From NCBI GenBank assembly GCA_015501605.1, contig JADNRZ010000014.1:930001-994000 (forward strand): a stretch of 64,000 nucleotides of DNA, written 5' to 3'. Numbering within the stretch: position 1 is the first letter of the stretch; each line of letters starts with the position of its first letter. The notes beneath the pieces are model-generated. The model was not told where the DNA came from. It saw only the letters and a list, made by a program, of their open reading frames with translations, and ran no database searches. The DNA is from Panaeolus papilionaceus. Taxonomy: Eukaryota; Basidiomycota; Agaricomycetes; Agaricales. The translations under genes and the position numbers were made by a program. Below are positions 33,846 through 44,799 of this stretch, piece after piece.

Positions 33846-35320
33846 TCACCTAAGAAAATTATTATCCTGATCGAAAACAACCTTAGAAAGATTTCTTGCG
33901 ACCATCATCACGCCCCTCTCCAACTTGCGTCTTCTCTCGGGGCTTAAATTGTCCACCCGATCCTTCAAGTAGTCCAGATATGGGCCAGGTGCAGCAGGTG
34001 CACCACTTGAAGAGGTGTGTCCATCCCCACCAGCGGCCTTCACTATAGCGGAAGGAGATGATGGGATTCGCAAGTGCCAAGACACCTCCTTCACATATGG
34101 CTTTCGGAGTCGCGTTGATAGGTGTTCCGATGTCGAAGGATTTTTAGTGCAAGTCGTGATGAGTACTTTTTGGGGAAGGCATGGGGTGTTTGCAGCCAAA
34201 TGCAGGGTCTTGAGCGCCATCGTGATATTGTGGATGATAGACACTTGTTCTTCATCGGTGGAACGAGCATGATGAATCCCGTTGAGCACGATAACACCGG
34301 CCGTTGAAGGAACACTCGAAGAAGAGGCATGATTTGGATTCACATTGGCAGGTGTTGTGATATTTTCGACGAGACCCAAAATGCTGTCTGGCTGCCCCCC
34401 TGTGGCACTTGCGGCAGGACGTGCTTCGAGAAGAGGATTGACGATTAACTTCTTGATCTGCTCCTTCGCCTGTAAGTCAAACACTCCAGGCTCCCTATTG
34501 ACGGCCTGTGCGACAGCTTCTCTCGTCTGGGGTATATCCATTGCCATTTGATACGCTAAAGTGGCTATCCAACTATTCTGATGCTCTCGCTGATCCGAAA
34601 GGGGATGTTGAAGGGGGAGTGTGTCAGGCAAGTTGAAGAAATAAGCGCCGGTTAGTCGTTTATCATCCTGGAGGATTTGTGCAACATGATGTGCAATGTA
34701 TGTGACCTCCTGTTCGTCGTCTCCGTGAAGCCAGAGTATTAATGGCCTTCCTGTATCTGCTTGTTCAAACTCTGCTGACAACGGCACGTTCAAGTTGGGG
34801 ATAGTGACTCCTCCCAACCGGTAGCTGGATTGCAAGTGGTCGTTCTGGCTCTCGAGTCGGATCAGACTCCACTCCAGTATCGCCTCAATGACAGGATTAA
34901 GCTCTCCGGATTCGGCTCTTGGTATCTGGGAGTCATGAGTCCTGCCAGACCAGTTGTGCAACGCTGGAGGGTAGCTGCGTCGATATAGTTTGTCAATTGC
35001 TGGAGGGTAACAGGTGGTTGATGGTTAATGGGTATTCCAGGTACCAGTAAGGGGAAGCATCGGTGATGGTGCACGAAATTCAGTCAGAACGGTGGAAGTC
35101 TACTGCTACAAAATTACACACCTCTTTCTATGGGGTGATCCGTGTCGGATGATGTGTTTTGCGAAACGATCCATTCGCATCCCGTAATCAAAATACGACT
35201 TGGCTCCGACATGATTTTGGATAATGGACAGCGACCGAGTGCATGAGGTAAAGGATCAGCTCCACCTCAAACTTCATCTGGTTCATCACTGCCACCTTGC
35301 CGGGCACGTTGACCATGACT
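33183..35320. repeat. Tandem duplication, NACHT-like unit 2
   Basis: Second copy of the 31.1-33.1 kb unit, including about 230 bp upstream of the gene (from the ACACACCTC segment to CATGATTTTGG). Confidence 0.85.
33846..35090 (-). pseudogene. Second NACHT-derived copy, start codon lost
   Basis: Close paralog of the gene at 31.5 kb over its whole length, with the same degenerate motifs (WLHGDDEQEVTYIAHH, GVIVLNGIHHARS, VLITTCTKN). The codon aligned to the start ATG of copy 1 reads GTT (35,088-35,090). An in-frame TAA stands 21 codons later (35,025-35,027), where copy 1 has CAA. No other ATG precedes the NACHT-like core; the next one is deep inside it (AYQMAMD). The remaining 370 codons are open, so decay is recent or an unseen 5' exon restores a start. 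Confidence 0.65.
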
Positions 35321-36681
35321 CATTATGGAGCAGATAGGACATTGACCGGCATCTACATATCTTCCTCAGCTGACAACTCTAGGCGAGTATCCGTAGATAT
35401 CCATTCAGTCAAAATCACCTTGCCCGAGCTCAATTCACCTCAGATAAAAGAAGAAAGTAGCTCAACGGATGCTAGGTAATGTAAAATAATATTTAGTATT
35501 TAGTGTATGTGCAACAGTGTCCCAGTACCACACGGCGTGATACTGATAGAGCAGCGCTCAGAGCTTTCCCAATAGGTGGGTAAATAAAGAAAGAAAGAGC
35601 GTCTACGCATCCAATGGAGGTACGGAATCAAAGCGACGATTGCGCCTCTAAGATTCTTAGCATTGCTTTCACGTCGTCAGTGTCTTGTGCTTCCGAGTTC
35701 AAAATCGAAGATGTTCATTCAATATGGTTCTTTCTTTCGACGATTTTAATCACAATCAAGCTCTTATACCCATTCAAGTTCTAATTTGGGTATCTGTTTA
35801 CAAGTCCAGTTTCACCTAGTGTTAAGTACAATGTGGTTCCAACCTTCAATGTGTTTACTATTAGTATAATATTATTCAACGTGTCGTTTAGAGCAGATTT
35901 TTGGGTAGCGGGCCATGTCGCTGGTCGGCGTCATCATATCGATTTGAACTCGCTCCAGCCGCGCTCCAGCACATGTTTTCTTTTTGAAGTGACGAGCCCT
36001 TGATTACCTTGCGGAGTTGAGTCCGATGTATTAGGGCGCGTTGCAATCAATCGGAAGCTTTAGTGCAAGCCACGATGCCCGGACGGAGAAAATGTGGGAT
36101 TTGTCTTTTTACACCGTTGACAGAATCTCGACTTGAATGCCAAGCCGGAGATGGAGAAACCTAATTATTACGATCAGGTTGACTACTATCAGCTTGTGGA
36201 TGATGCGGAAAGGTCGCGAGCTTGCCGCACTCAAGCATCACAAGAAAGCCCGTTGGGCGATTTGTCCAAGTTTAAACCAACGCCGGCGAAGGCTTCTTTT
36301 TTCCCTAGGCCCCTTCTCTCGTCCTCAACACTCAACATCGACGTTGCTGCCGTACCGTTGGTGGCGCTCACGCAGGTGTCAACCCTTCAAGTTGAACTGC
36401 CATTCAAGTGCCATCTCTTTTTATTGTGTGTGGTCCGGACTGGGATTTTTTTTTTCAACTTCACATCATTCCGCCTGTCATTTACGGTTTCATTTGCCAG
36501 CGTCACAGAAAACTAGTGGACTGTCGGTTGTTGGCTCAGACCACACTCACAGTGACTCAGCATACTTGTTGAACCCTAGACCACTCGACACCTCCGATCC
36601 AACGTTGAATGAGGAGCAGCAGATAGGTCATTTGCTGGGAATCGCACGGAAGAGCTCTCGCAGGATTTGAGAGGCTGAGGA
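35321..36681. other. Intergenic region, no supported gene
   Basis: Two overlapping plus-strand frames near 36,133-36,670 lack any recognised domain or coherent splice model. No repeat or RNA gene seen. Confidence 0.4.
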
Positions 36682-38755
36682 ATGGCCGGGGATGTTATTC
36701 TTATATTGGGGGAGGTGCTGGATAACAAGTGCGTAACAGGGTTTTGCAGGATCATAAGAATTGTTCCTCACTTTGACCGAATATCCAGTGATACAAATCA
36801 CTACATCTCGCTCGTTTCATTCAGTGAGTCCATAATCTGCAATCCGTTGTGTGCGTACCTAATGTTGTATTTCGCGTTCGTGCCACAGCGATCCTCGTTT
36901 ACGACTATTTTTTGACACTGGATCTTGAGGTTGAACGCTTCTGGGGTTCACCTCGCTGCTTCAATTGGGCAGCAGGGTTTTTCTTTCTAAACCGGTACAT
37001 GGTCCTACTGGGACATATCCCAGTCATGATGGAGTTTTTTTGGGTTACAGACCACCCTTACAAAATCAAAGTGAGTGCCACTAAAACCTCTCTGGAAATT
37101 GTAGCTAACTTCACTACCCACTACCCCTCCTCGCACCTCTGTCCTTCCTCCACAATTTTCAGATGTCAGTAGTCTATTTCTCTTGACTGGCGGAATCAGT
37201 CATTTCGTTGCTCCATCTCCGATCCTCCGTTTTGCCCTCAATTGCTGACACACATCGTGCTAATTTTATCCTCTCTGTCTCTGTTCAGATGCCACGAACT
37301 CCAGACATACCATCAATACATTGCAATTGCCGTTCAAATCATTGTAGCTGGTGAGATGAACGATGACTACATGAGTATCAAGCCACTAATTGCTTGTCTT
37401 CTTAGCTATGCTTATTATGCGTATGTACGCCCTGTATGAGAGAAGCCGACGCGTTCTTGCCCTATACCTCACCGTTTCTATGAGCGTGGTGGCGATTGCA
37501 TGTGCAAGTAACATTCACAACCCAACTAGCTGTTGCTAATGTTTTTTTCAACAGTGGGCTGTTCTTGGTGGCAAAATGAAGACGAAGCCCCCCGATATTA
37601 TCATGGATGTGGGCTGTGGGATTACGTTGACAAATAGCCAGTAAGTCAGGTTAAGCATCCTCACCTTCCTTCCTTTACTCAACCGCGTTATTTAGGGCAA
37701 TACGTGAGTGTTATTCGGTGAAGGAATTTTGTATCGCCAGGCTGAATGCAAATTGTGACCCTTTTCGCAGGTCTCGCCATTGCATGGTCGGGGATGTTGG
37801 TCTTTGATTCACTGGTCTTCGGCATGACGTTGTACAAGTCTCTGACTTTACCGCGCACGATTGACCTTTTGAGCTTGCTGTTACGCGACGGGGCAATTTA
37901 CTTTGGGTGCGTCAACTTAATGCCGTCTTAATTCATTCAAAGGTGACTTAAACTTTGTTGCAGTGTCATGATCGCTGCTAACATCGCCAACATTCTAACA
38001 TTCATTGTGAGTTCCTCCGTACACTACAAACTAGATCCCTATAGATTAACTACCCTACCTCCTCTAGCTGGGTGGTGTAAGTCGTTCGTCGTTCATGATA
38101 ACTTTATTTCACCTGAAGCATCTTTTCCCTTGTAGCCATTTACGAGAGGCGTCGCCACGACGTTTACTAACATGTCAGTTATCACTAAGGCAAACCTTCT
38201 AGTGTGTTATTGACTTTCAACAGCATTTCTTCCGTCATGATATCCCGCCTCATGCTCAACCTCCGTGCACCATCTCTGACAGTCAACGCCAAAGGTTCAG
38301 GAGGTCACCGCACACCCGCCGATACCACGTTTCCTGGCCTGTCGTTTGTCGGCCCAGGCGAAACAACCTACCCACAACGCACTATGGGAGATACAGAAAC
38401 ATCTGCTGCTGCTGATGTAGAGACTGGTGACGGCGACGAAGAGAGGGGAAGATCACGGAAGCTGAGGAGGAGATCACTTGGGAGTAGTGGGAGCATCGCG
38501 AGGCGGCGAGGTGCTTCTAGTAGTAATTGTTATGATCTACAGGGCGCGGATTTTGAGTTGGATGTGTGGCGACCGGGTGATGACACGGAGAAGGAGAATG
38601 AGGACGAGGACGAGGAGAGAGGGAAGGAACTAAAGCCACTTCGTCGTGGTTCGATTAGTTTTTCGGAACAGGGCGGGAGTGAAAGGGCAAGGGGGTTGAT
38701 GGAGGGTTATGAGTATGTATCGCGTGGACCTGGAAGACCGGGTTCAGGAAGATAA
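36682..38755 (+). CDS. DUF6533 family multi-pass membrane protein B (about 444 aa), possible frameshift
   Basis: Exons 36682-36823, 36889-37070, 37289-37350, 37406-37503, 37555-37640, 37696-37703 (8 nt), 37771-37906, 37964-38006, 38068-38076 (9 nt), 38136-38173, 38224-38755. Motifs: VYDYFLTLDLEVERFW, FFFLNRYMVLLGHI, CHELQTYHQYIAIAVQ, MRMYALYERSRRVLAL, WAVLGG, RLAIAWSGMLVFDSLV, LPRTIDLLSLLLRDGAIYFG, ANIANILTF, SVMISRLMLNLR, then a long Glu/Arg/Ser-rich tail. Intron 4 begins GCAAGT (GC-AG); paralog A has GT there. Exon 2 and exon 3 agree in phase only if one T is removed from the T7 run at 37,035-37,041, so either a true frameshift or a sequence error is present. Confidence 0.7.
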
Positions 38756-39017
38756 AGTTGTCGTTACGGGTGGTGATGGAGTCCTGTATCCTCCTGGCAC
38801 GTCAGGAATAACTCCCTGTCAAACCTGTACAGGAAGTGCGAAAGGAACAACAATGTCAGCGTCGCGTTAATGCTTTCCATGCATTGTTCATCTCCGTCCC
38901 TACCCGCTATTCGGACACTTTTTCTATCGCTTTCCTTTTGCGCTCGCCATGAGCGATGGCGCCTGGCAAGGGTTTTTTTTGTTTCAATTGTCTCGGCTAC
39001 AAACATTTATTGTAATT

Positions 39018-39641
39018 TTATTGTATCATGTAACTAGATCTTATGTAGTATATTTCGGTGCAGTACCGCCTGTTGTAATTGAATAATACACGTATACCAT
39101 GCTCCGCATCTCGTGTTTTTTTGGTCAGGTTGTGGTCTGCATTTCCTAAGGAGGCTAGAGGTGGCACTATATGTCTTTCTCCAAAGGTGTGTCTGAGGGC
39201 GTTCAGCTTGAACCACAGTATGAAGTTGGGTCTGAAATATACACTGGTTGATAAGCTGAAGCATTCAGTATCAGATACGCCACGACCACCGTGGCACGCC
39301 GCTAACCTAATTTTATCCACATTACGAACTTCGAACAGCAAATAGACAGCATAGCCCATTGCTGTGGTCGATGAGCCTAGAACCCAGAAAAGGAATCGAA
39401 ATGCACAGTAACAGCACTTCTCTCTTGGCAAGCGCTCTAAGAGGCATCCATTGCTTGAGACCGTGAACATATTCCTGGCTATCTTCTCGCCCATCACCTG
39501 TTGTAAACCCAGACAGGTATCAGAACATTTCAGCAAATTCGTGATCATTTGAGGATTCTCAAGCTGTCGTTCGTTTCCCTGCAATGACAGAATGTTTTTC
39601 TCTTTGGCATTTCGAATCAATTCACGACCACCCACGACCAT
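39018..39641 (-). other. Uncertain open frame upstream of SDR1
   Basis: A 207-codon frame containing LFWVLGSSTTAMGYAVYLLF, a possible membrane helix. The helix-coding stretch is repeated at about 41,770-41,850 as part of the duplicated SDR upstream region, where the frame continues differently. I cannot tell whether this is a gene or a by-product of the duplication. Confidence 0.25.
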
Positions 39642-39884
39642 TCACGTGTGAGCATCCACACGTCGGCGTACCACGCCCACTTCATTCTCTTCCCGTACTC
39701 ACGTATGCGGGCTGTTTCAGGCTTAAACCTTCACCACCACGGGGCATTAAGAAGAGGGTCCTAGACGAATCAGCCTAGCAGGGGTCAGGTATAAAGTTGT
39801 CAGGGCGGAGAATCGGGTGGCAATCCCTCATTTTCATCCCATCCTTACAACCAAACGAACCTTACACCACACGATACCGTCAAG

Positions 39885-41248
39885 ATGAAAGGCGTCGCAC
39901 TTATTACTGGCGCAACAGGAGGTATTGGACGAGCCATTGCGCATCGTTTGTCTCAAGATGGCTTCCGGGTCGCCCTGAATGATATCCCATCCAAGGAGAA
40001 CCAGCTGGAAGACCTCGCCGGAGAGATAAAGATTAAAGGAGGTGAATCAACGGTTTGCCCAGGAGATGTCGCTGTCGAGGAACAAGTAGCAAAGATGGTG
40101 GACCAAGCTACGCAGACCCTTGGAGGCTTTGACGTTGTGAGCATGGCTTCGAAGATCGCCTTATCTTATCAATGTTTGGCAACGGGGCTAACCCTGACTT
40201 GTAGATGGTCGCAAACGCGGGAATTGCGCTTCTCAGCCCATTCCTTGAGAGTATGTTATGGTGCTCGAATGACGGTGGACAAGATATAACATTTGCTTCT
40301 CCTTTAGCGACATCTGAAGATTTTACCACCACGATGAACGTCAACGCGCTTGGGGTCTTTCACTGCTACAAGCACGCGGCAAAACAAATGATAGCTTTGG
40401 GGAAGGGAGGACGCATCATTGGAGCATCATCATATGCAGGAAAGCAAGGTCTGTCGATCTCGTAATAGCCTTACTTATACATACAATCGACCATACTAAC
40501 CTCGAGCTCTTAAGGCACGGCATATGGTGCTGCTTACTCCTCCAGCAAGTTCGCTGTTCGAGGGCTCACACAAGTCGCCGGTTCGTCCACTCGATTCATG
40601 TCGTCAAAGAACGAGATAACTCACACCTATATTTCAATATATTCAGCTCAGGAACTGGCTAGATACGATATTGCTGTAAATGCTTTTGCGCCAGGTATGC
40701 TTTTGCAATTTCGTTTCTATGTCATGGGAGGGAACCTGACTTTGTTCGCCTCTCGTGAATAGGCGCAGTTGACACCCCAATGGGTATGGGCATTGTGTTG
40801 ACTTCCTTGTTACGCATTTGCTGAATGTGGAGCTAGTATCAGCGTTTGGCATTATAACGGAGAAATGGTCCAAGTACCCTGGCTTTGCGGAGCACATGGC
40901 ATTGCTCGGCGTAAGTAGTTCGACTCACTCGACCTTGCAGACATATATGCACATGTTTACCGGTCCCTTCTCTCACGCAAACAGGCAAAAGTTAAACCAC
41001 CTTTGAAGCCAGACGTAGGCTCTCCGGAGTTCATTGCCAGTCTGGTCTCATTCCTCTCGTCTAAGGACTCTCGATGGATTACAGGTATGTCTATCGCCCC
41101 CTCGTCAATTTGACATCCTCATTTACCCTTTATGTGCCATCTACAGGACAAACGGTAAGGCGGATTGCGTATTGTTGTTCCAGATAATTTAGATATTGAC
41201 TGGTGCTCGTCATAGATATCGATCAACGGTGGCAATTATTTCGACTAA
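39885..41248 (+). CDS. Short-chain dehydrogenase/reductase 1, diacetyl/acetoin reductase-like (260 aa)
   Basis: Ten exons: 39885-40136, 40205-40250, 40308-40448, 40515-40580, 40647-40694, 40763-40783, 40843-40910, 40985-41084, 41147-41154 (8 nt), 41216-41248; total 783 nt. Classical SDR motifs: TGATGGIG (NAD(P) binding), NAG in VANAGIAL, catalytic Ser in IIGASSYAG, YSSSK catalytic Tyr/Lys, NAFAPGAVDTPM after strand 6, and the C-terminal TGQTISINGG. The start MKGVALITG and full-length match resemble acetoin/diacetyl reductases; substrate preference is inferred only from similarity. Probably cytosolic (no signal). Tandem duplicate of the gene at 42.4 kb. Confidence 0.88.
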
Positions 41249-41339
41249 TGACTGCGATGAGAGATATCCATAATGTATGATCATGATGCAACCGATTTCC
41301 CGATGTATATTTACAGCCCTTGTATGTATTGTAGAATGT

Positions 41340-41760
41340 CATTTAGCAACGATTGGGCATACTATCTATTCGTGTGATCGTACCGCACAGAGATTGAGTG
41401 GATGAGATTGAGAGGGATGACAACATCACAGCGGACATTTTGTTAATGCCTTGGAGCGGAGGTGTAGCATTACAATTTCTTCGAATCATGGACCTATCTA
41501 TAATTTGGTAGTATCGCAGGGTACAAAACCGCAAGGTACGGGGTCCTTCTGCTCGAGGCAGAAAAATATGGTGCTTCTGAGGGAAAGAATGGTTTACATA
41601 CGCTTCGGCTTACCTTGAGATACTCCGTTGCGGAGCGTATATCGTAGACAAGACCCCTGGCAACATACTGGATACCCTTCCCGGCAGAAAATGAGTAATA
41701 TGCAAATGAAATATGAGCATTTTCAAAGCCAACTCTTTTATCCGCTTTAGAGATCGTGAA
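41340..41760 (-). pseudogene. HsbA-like gene relic (copy 1)
   Basis: Only the second exon is preserved: GIQYVARGLVYDIRSATEYL followed by a GTAAGCC donor, matching GIHYAARGIVDDIRSTT of the intact gene at 44.5 kb. The third and fourth exons are missing; the sequence jumps straight to the 3' flank seen at 43.9-44.1 kb. The first exon is unrecognisable. Confidence 0.65.
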
Positions 41761-42387
41761 CAGAAAATAGACTGCATATCCCATCGCTGTGGTCGATGAG
41801 CCTAGAACCCAGAAAAGGAATTGAAATACACAGTAACAGCGCTTCTCTCTCGGCAAGGGCTCTAATTTGGGCAACAGGCAACATCAATTCTCGAATTCAT
41901 GAATAGCCGACGATTCAAGTAATTATACTCTAATAGCATCAATAAGAGGCATCCATTGCTTGAGACCGTGAACATATTCCCGGCTATCTTCCGGCCCATC
42001 ATCACCTGTTGTAAACCCAGACAGAGGTATCAGAGCATTTCAGCAAATTCGTGATCATTTGAGGATGCTCAAGCTGTTGTTTGTTTCCCCGCAATGACAG
42101 AGGGCTTTTCTCTTTGGCATTTCGAATCAATTCACGACCATTCACAACCATTCACGTGCGAGCATTCCCCACGTCGGCGTACCACGCCCACTTCATTCTC
42201 TTCCCGTACTCACGTATGTGGGCTATTTTAGACTTAAATCTTCACGACCACGGGACATTGAGAAGAGGGTCTCAGATGGATCAACCTTGCAGGGGTCGGG
42301 TATAAAGCTGTCAGATGGTAGAAGAATTCCCCATTTTTATCCCATCGTTACAACCAGCCAAGCCTTACGCCAGAAACTACTCTCAAG

Positions 42388-43740
42388 ATGAAAGGCGTCG
42401 CACTTATTACTGGAGCAACAGGAGGCATTGGACGAGCCATTGCGCATCGTTTGTCCCGAGACGGTTATCGAGTCGCCCTGAATGATATCCCATCCAAAGA
42501 GAGCCAGCTTAACGACCTCGCTGGAGAGATAAAGATTAAAGGAGGTGAATCGATGATCTGCCCGGGGGACGTCGTTGTTGAAGAGCAAGTTGCAAAGATG
42601 GTTGACCAAACTACACAAACCCTTGGAGGATTCGATGTTGTGAGCATGCCTTTCATGTCGCTTTATCTTATCGGTGTCGGACGCTATATCTGACCCTGAC
42701 TTTTAGATGGTCGCGAACGCGGGAATCGCGCTTCTGGGTCCATTCCTTGAGAGTATGTCGTGGTGCTCGAATGGCAGTGCATGAAATGTAACTCCTTACA
42801 CCCCTTTAGCGACGTCGAAAGACTTTACCACGACAATGAATGTCAATACGCTCGGCGTTTTTCACTGTTACAAGCACGCAGCAAAGCAGATGATAGCATT
42901 GGGCAAGGGAGGGCGGATCATTGGAGCGTCATCAGTCGCAGGAAAGCAAGGTTCGTATACTTGGTATAAATACGACATGTGACCTTCCATACTGAAGTTG
43001 AGCGTTCAAGGGCTACTGTACGGCGCCGCTTACTCTTCCAGCAAGTTTGCTGTTCGAAGTCTCACGCAAGTTGCTGGTGCGTCGGATTCTGCCATTCTGG
43101 TCTTTAGGGAATTCCCGAAATAACTCCTGTCTGTTGCTCAATCTGTTCAGCTCAAGAGCTTGCTCAGTACAATATTACGGTGAATGCTTATGCACCAGGT
43201 ACGTCTCAGAATGCTACTTCTGATGGCGAAGCTTACTTCGTTCGTTTCCCCGAACAGGCGCAATCGATACCCCGATGAGTATGAATCCTGCCCTGTATAT
43301 TCAAACACACTTTCCTTAAAGGGTGATGTCGCTAGTGACACAACTCCACTCCTTGAATGAGAAATGGTCCAAGTACCCTGGCTTCGCGGAAAACATGGCA
43401 TCGATGGATGTACGTACTTCAAGCTTACATCTCCAGGGACAATATGCTCATCACTTACCTTTATCCATAGGTAAGGATAAGGTCTCCTTTGAAACCAGAA
43501 GTGGGGTCTCCAGAGTTCATTGCCAGCTTAGTTTCGTTCCTCGCGTCTCAAGATTCTCGATGGATAACCGGTATGCTTTATATCCGTTCAGTCACTCTTC
43601 ATTGCGACTTATTGTTGTGTACCTTCTACCTTCATTAGGGCAATCGGTAAGATTTGCGCATCCTCGCTACGGGCAAAGTATGGAATTGAACTGACGTTTT
43701 TGCGCAGATATCCGTCAACGGTGGGATTTATTTTGACTGA
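42388..43740 (+). CDS. Short-chain dehydrogenase/reductase 2, diacetyl/acetoin reductase-like (262 aa)
   Basis: Exons 42388-42639, 42707-42752, 42810-42950, 43011-43076, 43151-43198, 43258-43278, 43336-43409, 43471-43570, 43639-43646 (8 nt), 43708-43740; 789 nt. Carries the same motifs as copy 1: TGATGGIG, VANAGIALL, IIGASSVAG, YSSSK, NAYAPGAIDTPM and ITGQSISVNGG. All introns are at the positions of copy 1. The region around exon 7 is least conserved (MTQLHSLNEKW versus AFGIITEKW). Both copies look functional, so the pair may differ in regulation or substrate. Confidence 0.88.
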
Positions 43741-44089
43741 TAACGAGTCGATCGAAGGAGGATGTAATAATGTATTGTACCTAGTCGTTATGTAACCTGG
43801 GTCTGGATATATGTAAGGTCACTATATGAACTGTAGGATGTCATCTAGCGCCGAAGTGGTGCATAATCTAGCTCATGTGATCATGTTCCACCGAGGTTGA
43901 GTAAATGAGATTGAGAAACTCAAGGAGACACACATAGCAGCACGGTCATGGTGAGTCGTCATTTCGTTACGGTCTGGGAGCGAAGGTGTCGCATTCGAAT
44001 CTCTTTGAAACACGTACCTATCTATAATTCGGTCGTATAGCAAGGTACAAAGCCGCTGGGTCTCCTCCTCTCCATTCCATTCGTCACTT

Positions 44090-44790
44090 TTAAATAGAAT
44101 AGGCTGTAATGGCGTCGTCAAAGGCCTGATTAACGGCGTCAACCATGGCTAGACCAGCCGGCCTGGTAGTATTCTGAAAGAGCTGTTATTATATCCAGAC
44201 TCCATTAAATGTGTGTAAACGTACGTTTGCACCGGGGAGCACAGTTTGTTGGAAAGCCTGAGACTCGGTCTTGACGTCAAGTATGAGCTGACGCACAAAC
44301 AAAGCTATGCCTGGCACTGGGATGGCAGCAACAATATCCTTCTTTGCCACTGCATCGTTCATGGCTGTTACAATGGCGGACTGAAGAGTTTCACATACAG
44401 AGAAAGCATCTTTGATGTGATGCGGAGGGACTGGCTTGGACATTGCGGTCTGCCAGAACAATTGTGTTTCTGAGGGAGAGGAAGGTTGACATATGTTTGG
44501 CTTACCTTGATATTTCTGGTCGTAGACCTTATATCGTCGACAATACCCCGAGCAGCATAATGGATTCCCTTCCCGACAAGAAAATGAGTAATATACAAAT
44601 GACCACTTGACATGGGTGCGCTCACTAAGACGCTTTTGGGGTCGTTGGGGGACTTGAAAGCTTTAATGCTGTCGGCCAACGCGTTGCCTTTTAAAACCAA
44701 GTCTTGGATATCAGAAAGAGCTCGATCTGCAGTGGTGGCAATGACCAGAAGAAGGCTCGAGAGTGTAACAATGCTGATATAGAGCTTCAT
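44090..44790 (-). CDS. HsbA-like secreted protein (hydrophobic surface binding protein A family, 178 aa)
   Basis: Four exons: 44626-44790, 44506-44568, 44225-44449, 44090-44173; 537 nt. The N-terminus MKLYISIVTLSSLLLVIAT is a signal peptide. The body is almost wholly helical, with SDIQDLVLKGNALADSIKAF, then VAAIPVPGIALFVRQLILDV and a C-terminal AVNQAFDDAITAY helix, the pattern of the HsbA family. HsbA binds hydrophobic surfaces and recruits hydrolases in Aspergillus; the same role here is inferred. A paralog lies at 45.8-52.3 kb and a relic at 41.3 kb. Confidence 0.75.
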
Positions 44791-44799
44791 GATATGAGA

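Larger units (their letters stand above)
39360..41760. repeat. SDR + HsbA cassette, copy 1
   Basis: Promoter region, SDR gene and HsbA-like relic in the same order and orientation as 41,765-44,800. The upstream stretch (CATAGCCCA to TATAAAG) and the 3' flank both match copy 2. Confidence 0.8.
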
